Shown here in pieces: positions 1 to 4,383 of a stretch of DNA of 5,387 nucleotides; the first letter of the stretch is position 1, and the number at the start of each line of letters is the position of its first letter. The DNA is from an uncultured Verrucomicrobiota bacterium (GTDB lineage Bacteria > Verrucomicrobiota > Verrucomicrobiia > Methylacidiphilales > Verrucolacustridaceae): NCBI GenBank assembly GCA_903905395.1, contig CAIVGD010000370.1, forward strand, positions 1 through 5,387. The letters run 5' to 3'. The position numbers were made by a program, and so were the translations under genes. The notes under the pieces are model-generated. The model did not search any database. It worked only from the letters and a program-made list of their open reading frames with translations, and was not told the origin of the DNA.

Positions 1-368
1 AGCTTAGGGAACGTATAATGCAGGAGCTGATAGCTTCCCCCGTAAAGGTTGTTTGCCGCGACGATCTCATCGCCCACCTGGGTGATCGCGAGCAGCGCAA
101 ACGTCGTCGCCGCCTGCCCGGAGGCTACCGCCAGTGCGCCGGTGCCGCCTTCCAGCGCGGCGATCCGCTGCTCGAAAACGTCTGTCGTCGGATTCATCAG
201 CCGCGTGTAAATGTTCCCGAATTCTTTCAGCGCGAAAAGATTTGCCGCGTGCTCGGTGCTTTTGAAGACATACGAGGTCGTCTGGTAAATCGGAACGGCC
301 CGTGATCCGGTTGTCGGGTCGGGGATCTGGCCCGCATGGAGGGAAAGAGTTTCGATGCGATGTGACAT
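1..368 (-). CDS. metY: O-acetylhomoserine sulfhydrylase (aminocarboxypropyltransferase), N-terminal part
   Basis: PLP-dependent cytoplasmic enzyme of the Cys/Met metabolism family. It joins O-acetylhomoserine with sulfide (or a thiol) to give homocysteine, the direct-sulfhydrylation route to methionine. The first 122 residues are visible and the rest lies beyond the left edge. The N-terminus MSHRIETLSLHAGQ, then PDPTTGSRAVPIYQTTSYVF, then FGNIYTRLMNPT is the hallmark order of MetY rather than of MetB or MetC. Tyr54 and Arg56 (YTR) correspond to residues that reach the PLP phosphate of the neighbouring subunit; SGQAA (83-87) is the phosphate-binding loop and Tyr109 (LYGG) the residue stacking on the PLP ring. 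The PLP lysine would lie off-window. The start is secure: an in-frame TAA (381-383) lies five codons upstream and no other ATG intervenes. There is no good Shine-Dalgarno sequence. The gene is divergent from vapB. Confidence 0.93.
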   Translation of the reverse strand, partial: MSHRIETLSLHAGQIPDPTTGSRAVPIYQTTSYVFKSTEHAANLFALKEFGNIYTRLMNPTTDVFEQRIAALEGGTGALAVASGQAATTFALLAITQVGDEIVAANNLYGGSYQLLHYTFPK

Positions 369-377
369 GAGACGGAA

Positions 378-406
378 ACCTTAAACGATCGCAACGGCTT
401 TTCCAA
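378..406 (-). promoter_or_regulatory. Candidate metY promoter with very short leader
   Basis: On the minus strand, TTGGAA (406-401) and TAAGGT (383-378) are separated by exactly 17 bp, as expected for a sigma70-type -35/-10 pair. The -10-like box ends only 9 bases before the metY ATG, so transcription would start about 2-3 bases ahead of the start codon. This agrees with the absence of a Shine-Dalgarno sequence. The hexamers match consensus only partly, so this is a prediction by eye. Confidence 0.4.
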
Positions 407-435
407 GTGTCGATCTTGCTACCGATGGCAAATGT

Positions 436-459
436 AAAAGGGTCCGTCCCACTTTTTTT
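436..459. repeat. Direct repeat copy 1, GGGTCCGTCCC core
   Basis: AAAAGGGTCCGTCCC followed by AC and a run of seven T. The 11-base core GGGTCCGTCCC (440-450) recurs at 1210-1220, again preceded by an A run and followed by C plus a T run, in the same orientation. The two copies bracket the vapBC cassette. Here the inverted repeat is imperfect: AAAAGGG pairs with CCC and then a T run interrupted by AC. This copy sits between divergent genes, where neither visible gene needs a terminator, so it may be a repeat or a former element end rather than a working terminator. Confidence 0.7.
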
Positions 460-506
460 GTTCCTTTCTAAATCAGTTTAAGACTAAAAGGCTACAACTG
501 GTAATA

Positions 507-552
507 AGTAATACTAAATATATTTGACATACTTTATATTCTGGTTTAACTT
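507..552 (+). promoter_or_regulatory. vapBC promoter and candidate operator palindromes
   Basis: A perfect -35 hexamer TTGACA (524-529) is followed after 17 bp by TAACTT (547-552), a weak -10. An alternative is the extended -10 TGG-TTTAAC (542-550) at 15 bp spacing. Either places the transcription start at or within a few bases of the vapB ATG at 559. Two palindromes abut just upstream: AGTAATACT (507-515) and AAATATATTT (516-525). The second overlaps the -35 box, a suitable place for the VapB/VapBC complex to bind and repress its own operon, as is known for this family. The region is much richer in A+T than the flanking genes. The -35 is convincing; the -10 and operator are inferences. Confidence 0.55.
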
Positions 553-558
553 TTCGGC

Positions 559-804
559 ATGATTGCTACTCTAAAGCTGGACACCGTGAGTTTTGGCACA
601 AAGGGTCAGGTTGTCATTCCCCGTCGCCTGCGCAAGGAGTTCGAGATTGAGGACGGCACCAAGGCCACCGTTGTTTCCACACCGGAAGGCATTTTGCTGA
701 AACCCATCACCCGATCCTACATCAAAAGCCTGCGCGGTTCTTTGAAAGGCACCAAGGCGATGGAAACTTTCATGGCCGAACGGAAACGCGAAAGGGAGCT
801 GTAA
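559..804 (+). CDS. vapB: VapB-type antitoxin, SpoVT-AbrB fold
   Basis: Antitoxin of a type II toxin-antitoxin pair, 81 residues, expected to bind DNA at its own promoter and to neutralise the adjacent PIN toxin. Residues 9-48 form the AbrB/MazE swapped-hairpin DNA-binding domain, with the diagnostic TKGQVVIPRRLRKEF (14-28) followed by IEDGT (30-34) and the closing strand GILLKP (44-49). Residues 50-81 are the charged tail (ending RKREREL) that normally wraps around the toxin. An in-frame TAA (547-549) lies just upstream, so ATG 559 is the only reasonable start. No Shine-Dalgarno sequence precedes it, and the predicted transcription start falls almost on the ATG, so the mRNA may be leaderless. 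The stop overlaps the vapC start by one base (TAATG), which supports coupled translation. The family assignment is firm; the symbol follows from the toxin partner. Confidence 0.92.
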   Translation: MIATLKLDTVSFGTKGQVVIPRRLRKEFEIEDGTKATVVSTPEGILLKPITRSYIKSLRGSLKGTKAMETFMAERKREREL

Positions 805-1205
805 TGGCCACCAAAGTTCTCGACAGTTGGGCGCTCATGGCGCTGTTCAACAACGAATCCGCCGCCGACGCTGTGGAGAAGATTTTAGAACAGGCCGCCG
901 CCGAACGGCACAAGCTGTTGATGAGCGTGGTGAACTGGGGCGAGGTTTATTATTCCGTTATGCGCGGCGCATCGCCCGCGATGGCCGAGCAAAAGGTGAT
1001 GGAGATTGCCTCCATGCCCATTGAACTGGTGGCTGCAGACCTGCACCAAACCCATCAGGCCGCGATTTTTAAGGCGACGAAAAAAATGTCCTATGCGGAC
1101 TGCTTCGGGGCCGCACTCGCCAAAATCAAAAACGTCGAGTTCGTCACTGGCGATCTGGAATTCAAGGAAGTCGAAAAGGAAATCAAAATCAACTGGCTGA
1201 AATAA
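804..1205 (+). CDS. vapC: VapC-type toxin, PIN-domain ribonuclease
   Basis: Putative Mg2+-dependent endoribonuclease toxin of 133 residues, the usual PIN-toxin length. Family members arrest translation by cutting tRNA or rRNA; the target here cannot be read from sequence. The four acidic PIN residues are in place: Asp7 in VLDSWALMALF, Glu47 in NWGEVYYS, Asp99 in MSYADCFGAALA and Asp117 in FVTGDLEF. The enzyme therefore looks intact and active. The SD-like GGGAG (794-798) lies five bases before the ATG, inside the last codons of vapB, and the ATG overlaps the vapB stop. This arrangement makes toxin translation depend on antitoxin translation. The TAA stop (1203-1205) runs straight into the stem of the downstream terminator. 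No frameshift or decay is visible. Confidence 0.93.
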   Translation: MATKVLDSWALMALFNNESAADAVEKILEQAAAERHKLLMSVVNWGEVYYSVMRGASPAMAEQKVMEIASMPIELVAADLHQTHQAAIFKATKKMSYADCFGAALAKIKNVEFVTGDLEFKEVEKEIKINWLK

Positions 1206-1226
1206 AAAGGGGTCCGTCCCCTTTTT
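1204..1226. terminator. Bidirectional terminator (also direct repeat copy 2)
   Basis: Perfect 9-bp inverted repeat: AAAAAGGGG (1204-1212), loop TCCGT (1213-1217), CCCCTTTTT (1218-1226). Each strand reads as a GC stem followed by a T run, so it can end transcription from both sides. It sits between the convergent vapC stop (1203-1205, overlapping the first stem bases) and the peroxiredoxin stop (1229-1231 on the minus strand, two bases away). The core GGGTCCGTCCC matches copy 1 at 440-450 in direct orientation. Confidence 0.85.
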
Positions 1227-1228
1227 GG

Positions 1229-1705
1229 TTAGCAGGAGGCGAGAGCGGCTTTGATCTTTTCGAAGTTGGGGAGCTCGAGGGGAGTGGGGGTCTGCTCGGA
1301 GTGACGGATGACGCCGGCCTTATCGATGACGAAGGCGGCGCGGGCGCTGACGGAACCTAACCCGATCAGGTCGGGCAGAAGGGTGCCGTAGGCTTTGCTG
1401 ACTTCCTTATTCAGATCGCTGAGCAGGGGGAGAGTGATCTTCTCCTTGTCGGCCCAAGCTTCTTGCGCGAACGGGGAATCGACGCTGATTGCATAGACGG
1501 CGGCATCCAGTTTTTCGTACGCGGAGAGACCGGCTGAAACTTCACACATCTCTTTGGTGCAGACCCCTGTGAAGGCGAGGGGAAAGAAAAGAAGGACGGT
1601 TTTTTTCTTGCTGAAGTTATCGGCGAGATGAACGTCCTTCAGATCTGCGCCCCGCTTGGTTTTCAGGGTGAAGTCGGGGGCTTTGCTGCCGGTAGAGAGG
1701 GCCAT
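1229..1705 (-). CDS. Peroxiredoxin, AhpE/Bcp-like
   Basis: Thiol peroxidase of the AhpC/TSA superfamily, 158 residues and cytoplasmic (no signal peptide). It would reduce hydrogen peroxide, organic hydroperoxides or peroxynitrite. The peroxidatic motif PxxxTxxC is intact as PLAFTGVC: Pro42, Thr46 and Cys49. Arg122 (SARAAFVID) supplies the conserved active-site arginine. The FFPLAFTG stretch resembles AhpE-type enzymes, but Cys54 lies five residues after Cys49, the spacing of the resolving cysteine in Bcp/PrxQ-type enzymes, so an intramolecular disulfide is plausible. A further cysteine is the C-terminal residue, Cys158. The start is supported by AAGGAG (1718-1713 on the minus strand) seven bases upstream. 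The gene lies 11 bp after pnp and ends at the bidirectional terminator, so it is probably the last gene of that transcript. The subfamily is uncertain, so no symbol is given. Confidence 0.92.
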   Translation of the reverse strand: MALSTGSKAPDFTLKTKRGADLKDVHLADNFSKKKTVLLFFPLAFTGVCTKEMCEVSAGLSAYEKLDAAVYAISVDSPFAQEAWADKEKITLPLLSDLNKEVSKAYGTLLPDLIGLGSVSARAAFVIDKAGVIRHSEQTPTPLELPNFEKIKAALASC

Positions 1706-1712
1706 TGAATTT

Positions 1713-1718
1713 CTCCTT
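1713..1718 (-). promoter_or_regulatory. Shine-Dalgarno site of the peroxiredoxin gene, overlapping the pnp stop
   Basis: AAGGAG on the minus strand (1718-1713), seven bases before the ATG at 1705. Its first two bases are the last two of the pnp TAA (1719-1717). Ribosomes finishing pnp would therefore be delivered onto this site, which supports translational coupling. It is the only strong Shine-Dalgarno sequence in the rpsO-pnp-peroxiredoxin block. Confidence 0.85.
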
Positions 1719-3873
1719 AGGGTTTAGGCGGGTTGTTCGCGGAACCGGTGTTCCCGGAGGCTTCGCGTAGTGCGGCTTTCCTGGAAAGCTTCACGCGGCC
1801 CTTGTCGTCCACACCGATACACTTCACATCGACGAGGTCGCCCATTTTGACGGCGTCGTCCACGCGAGCGATCCGGCCCTCGGCCAGTTCGGAGATATGC
1901 ACCAGGCCGTCGCGACCTGGGAAGATTTCGACAAAGGCGCCGAAATCCTTGAGGGACACGACGCGGCCTTTGTAGGTCTTGCCGACCTCGATATCGCCGG
2001 TGAGGCCGGAGATGAGTTCCTTGGCGCGGATCATGGCCGGACTAGTGTTGGCGTAGATGCGAACCGTGCCGTCGTCTTCGACGTTGACCTCGGCGCCAGT
2101 CTCGGCGCAGATGCCTTTGATCGTCTTGCCGCCGGGTCCGATGAGGAGTCCGATCTTGTCCTGGGGGATCCGGAGGACCTCGATCTGCGGGGCGTAAGGG
2201 GAGAGTTTCTCCCGGTGAGCTGGGATGACCGTGGCCATGAATTTGAGAATTTCATGGCGGGCGGTGGAAGCGCGGTCGATCGCATCCTTGAGGAGGGAGA
2301 GCGGCAGGCCGGGGAGTTTGAGATCAAGCTGGAACCCGGTGATTCCGGTGGGGGTGCCGCAGAGTTTAAAATCCATATCGCCGAAGTGATCCTCACTTCC
2401 AATGATGTCGGTGAGCATTTGGTGACGGAGGAGTTTGGTGCCACTGGCGTCGAACTCGGTGACCAGACCGACGCTGATGCCTGCGACTGGCGCCTTCAAA
2501 GGCACACCTGCGTCGAGCAGGGCGAGGGTGCCGCCGCAAACGCTGGCCATGGAAGTGGAGCCGTTGGACTCCATGATCTCGGAGGTCAGGCGGATGGCGT
2601 AGCCGAACTCGGCGCCCGAAGGAATGACGGGCTCGAGGGAGCGTTCCGCCAGGGCCCCGTGGCCGATTTCGCGGCGACTTTGTCCGCCGAAGCGGCCGGT
2701 CTCGCCGACTGAGAATGGCGGGAAGTTGTAGTGAAGGAGAAAGCGCTTACTGCTTTCCCCGCCGGTGTAGGCGTCGATCTGTTGGGCTTCATCCAGCGGT
2801 CCGAGGGTGGCCAGGCAGACGGCCTGGGTTTCGCCGCGGGCGAAGAGAGAGGAACCGTGGGCGCGGGGCAGTATCCCCACTTCGCCGGTGAGATGGCGGA
2901 CCTGATCGGCAGGGCGACCATCGCAGCGCTTATTTTTATCGAGGATGCTGGTGCGGAACGCCTTTTTCTGCAGGTAATCGAAGGCTTGGGAGATTTCGAA
3001 GGGTGTGGCTGTGGGGAACTTTTCGAGAATCTGGGTTTTTACTTCGTCCTTGAGGGCTTCGACGGCTTTATAGCGATCGACTTTGGAGGGTTGGTAGATG
3101 GCGGTTTCGATGCGTGAACCGGCGACGCTGTAGGCGATTTCGAGAAGCTCATCTTTGACGAGAAGGAGAGGGGCTTGCCGTTTTGTTTTGCCACAGCTGG
3201 CGGCGAGTTCTTTTTGAATTTTGATGATCGGTTGGATGGCTTGCTGGGCGAATTCGAGGGCGGCCTTAAACTCCGTCTCGGGGAGTTCACGGGCGCTGCC
3301 TTCGATCATGAGGGACTCGTGCTCGGTGCCGACGTAAACGAGGTCGAGATCGCTCTCGGCGTTTTCGTTATGGGTCGGGTTGGCGACGAATTTTCCATCG
3401 ACCCGGCCGACGCGGACGGCGGCGATGGGGCCGGCCCAGGGGATATCGGAGACCATGAGAGCGGCGGAGGCACCATTGAGGGCTAGGATATCGGGGTCGT
3501 TCTGGCCGTCCGCGCTGAGGAGGATGGCGATGACTTGGGTATCGTAGTAGTAGCCCTTGGGAAAAAGGGGACGGAGGGGGCGGTCGATCATGCGGCAGGT
3601 GAGGATTTCTTTTTCCGTGGGGCGTCCTTCCCGGCGGAAGTAACTACCGGGAATGCGTCCGACGGCGGCGGCCTTTTCCTTGTACTCGACGGTGAGGGGG
3701 AAGAAGTCCTGTCCTTCCTTGACCTTGGTCGCGGAGACGGCGGTGACGAGGATGATGGTTTCGCCCATGGTGACGAGGGCGGCACCGTCGGCGAGTTTGG
3801 CAAGTTTGCCGGTTTCGATATGGAGGTCGCGATCGCCCACGCGGGCGGTCAGGGATATGTGTTTTGAGTTCAT
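1717..3873 (-). CDS. pnp: Polynucleotide phosphorylase (polyribonucleotide nucleotidyltransferase)
   Basis: Phosphorolytic 3'-to-5' exoribonuclease that releases nucleoside diphosphates; it can also run in reverse to add 3' tails. It is a homotrimer in the cytoplasm and a core part of mRNA decay. The protein is full length at 718 residues. Domain order: RNase PH 1 (about 10-145, with GRIPGSYFRREGRPTEKEIL and RMIDRPLRPLFPKGY), helical domain (about 150-300), RNase PH 2 (about 310-545), KH (about 563-622, GxxG loop GPGG at 579-582) and S1 (about 628-698, KDFGAFVEIFPGRDGLVHIS). Residues matching the E. coli catalytic site are present: the phosphate loop SNGSTS (436-441), Asp495, Asp501 and Lys503 in SEDHFGDMDFK. 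The tail after S1 is only about 20 residues. No alternative ATG lies upstream before an in-frame stop (3922-3924), and there is no clear Shine-Dalgarno sequence. The gene follows rpsO, as in many bacteria. Confidence 0.98.
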   Translation of the reverse strand: MNSKHISLTARVGDRDLHIETGKLAKLADGAALVTMGETIILVTAVSATKVKEGQDFFPLTVEYKEKAAAVGRIPGSYFRREGRPTEKEILTCRMIDRPLRPLFPKGYYYDTQVIAILLSADGQNDPDILALNGASAALMVSDIPWAGPIAAVRVGRVDGKFVANPTHNENAESDLDLVYVGTEHESLMIEGSARELPETEFKAALEFAQQAIQPIIKIQKELAASCGKTKRQAPLLLVKDELLEIAYSVAGSRIETAIYQPSKVDRYKAVEALKDEVKTQILEKFPTATPFEISQAFDYLQKKAFRTSILDKNKRCDGRPADQVRHLTGEVGILPRAHGSSLFARGETQAVCLATLGPLDEAQQIDAYTGGESSKRFLLHYNFPPFSVGETGRFGGQSRREIGHGALAERSLEPVIPSGAEFGYAIRLTSEIMESNGSTSMASVCGGTLALLDAGVPLKAPVAGISVGLVTEFDASGTKLLRHQMLTDIIGSEDHFGDMDFKLCGTPTGITGFQLDLKLPGLPLSLLKDAIDRASTARHEILKFMATVIPAHREKLSPYAPQIEVLRIPQDKIGLLIGPGGKTIKGICAETGAEVNVEDDGTVRIYANTSPAMIRAKELISGLTGDIEVGKTYKGRVVSLKDFGAFVEIFPGRDGLVHISELAEGRIARVDDAVKMGDLVDVKCIGVDDKGRVKLSRKAALREASGNTGSANNPPKP

Positions 3874-4076
3874 AGTTTTAGAGGTAGGTCCGTGCGGAGC
3901 ATTGCCCAGAAAGAGGAAAATTCAGGGACAGGGGAGGAAATCCGGAGCCAGCTCAGGCGGCTTTCAGAGGACACAGCGGAGGCCAGGGAGCCTGCGTGGT
4001 GTCATCTGCTCAGCTCGGGCCGGACAGAGGGTTTCCCGCTCGTTGGGGACTTTTTGGGGTGTGGGTTGTCTGGTGG
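3874..4076 (-). other. rpsO-pnp intercistronic leader, pyrimidine-rich
   Basis: A 203-bp gap on the transcribed (minus) strand between the rpsO stop and the pnp start. I see no GC-rich stem followed by a T run, so rpsO and pnp are probably co-transcribed. The transcript is pyrimidine-rich: about 70% over 3905-3960 by hand count, with TTTCCTCCCC- and TTTTCCTCTTTC-like runs. It has no Shine-Dalgarno sequence before pnp. Only small hairpins are visible, for example GGGAAACCC (4037-4029) and an imperfect stem around GAGCTGGCTC (3954-3945). In E. coli this interval carries the RNase III stem through which PNPase limits its own synthesis; I cannot see an equivalent long stem here. Reading frames across this region on the plus strand have no coding signature. 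Confidence 0.5.
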
Positions 4077-4340
4077 TTATTTCCTTAGGTTGAGTTTTTC
4101 AAGAAGAGCGCGGTAACGTTTGGGTTCAGTGCGATGGAGATAGGCGAGCAGGCGACGGCGGCGACTGACCATGGAGAGGAGACCGCGACGGGAAGCGAAA
4201 TCTTTAACCGATTTCTGGAGGTGAGCGGAAAGATGGTTGATGCGCTCGGTCAAAAGGGCGATTTGAACGTCGGAGGAACCGGTATCCTTCCCGTGAAGGC
4301 CGTGGCCGGTGATGATCTTGCTTTTCGTTAGGGTAGCCAT
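4077..4340 (-). CDS. rpsO: 30S ribosomal protein S15
   Basis: Small-subunit protein that binds the central domain of 16S rRNA early in 30S assembly. It has 87 residues, close to the usual 88-89. Conserved family features are all present: DTGSSDVQIALLTERINHL (19-37), then His40, Lys46-Asp47 and SRRGLLSMVSRRRRLLAYL (50-68), then the basic end YRALLEKLNLRK. The N-terminal segment MATLTKSKIITGHGLHGK is less typical but of normal length. There is no Shine-Dalgarno sequence ahead of ATG 4340; a promoter-like pair lies close by, so the leader is probably only a few bases long. It is the first gene of the minus-strand block leading to pnp. Its start codon lies 20 bp from that of the divergent gene on the plus strand. 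Confidence 0.97.
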   Translation of the reverse strand: MATLTKSKIITGHGLHGKDTGSSDVQIALLTERINHLSAHLQKSVKDFASRRGLLSMVSRRRRLLAYLHRTEPKRYRALLEKLNLRK

Positions 4341-4355
4341 GAGATAAGAAAGAAA

Positions 4356-4383
4356 ACCTTATGCAAAAAGAATTTAGAGTCAA
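4356..4383 (-). promoter_or_regulatory. Candidate rpsO promoter inside the start of the divergent gene
   Basis: On the minus strand, TTGACT (4383-4378) and TAAGGT (4361-4356) are 16 bp apart. The -35 matches five of six consensus bases. The predicted transcript would begin about eight bases before the rpsO ATG, leaving a short pyrimidine-rich leader (TTTCTTATCTC). The same -10-like TAAGGT, followed by TTT and ending TCTCATG, occurs in front of metY. The -35 lies within the first codons of the divergent plus-strand gene. Confidence 0.45.

Noticed and set aside
18..305. 95-codon frame on the plus strand
   Set aside because: It is antisense to the clear MetY coding frame. Arg-rich composition is what the reverse of a GC-rich gene gives.
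436..1226. Insertion sequence or CRISPR array
   Set aside because: Only two copies of the repeat about 770 bp apart, no transposase, no target-site duplication visible, and no regular spacers.
1897..2712. 271-codon frame on the plus strand
   Set aside because: It lies entirely antisense to pnp, whose PH2, KH and S1 motifs are unmistakable. The translation is a Gly/Ala/Asp/Glu-rich shadow without domain signatures.
4029..4037. GGGTTTCCC hairpin as an rpsO terminator
   Set aside because: It has only a 3-bp stem and no T run follows on the transcribed strand.
3653..4116. Plus-strand frames crossing the rpsO-pnp gap
   Set aside because: They begin antisense within pnp or in the spacer, lack ribosome-binding signals and have low-complexity translations. 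The spacer is better read as an untranslated leader.
4318..4348. Promoter for the secreted-protein gene (TTGCTT then GATAAG)
   Set aside because: The spacing of 19 bp and the poor -10 match are too weak to list as a feature; the true promoter may lie further inside rpsO.
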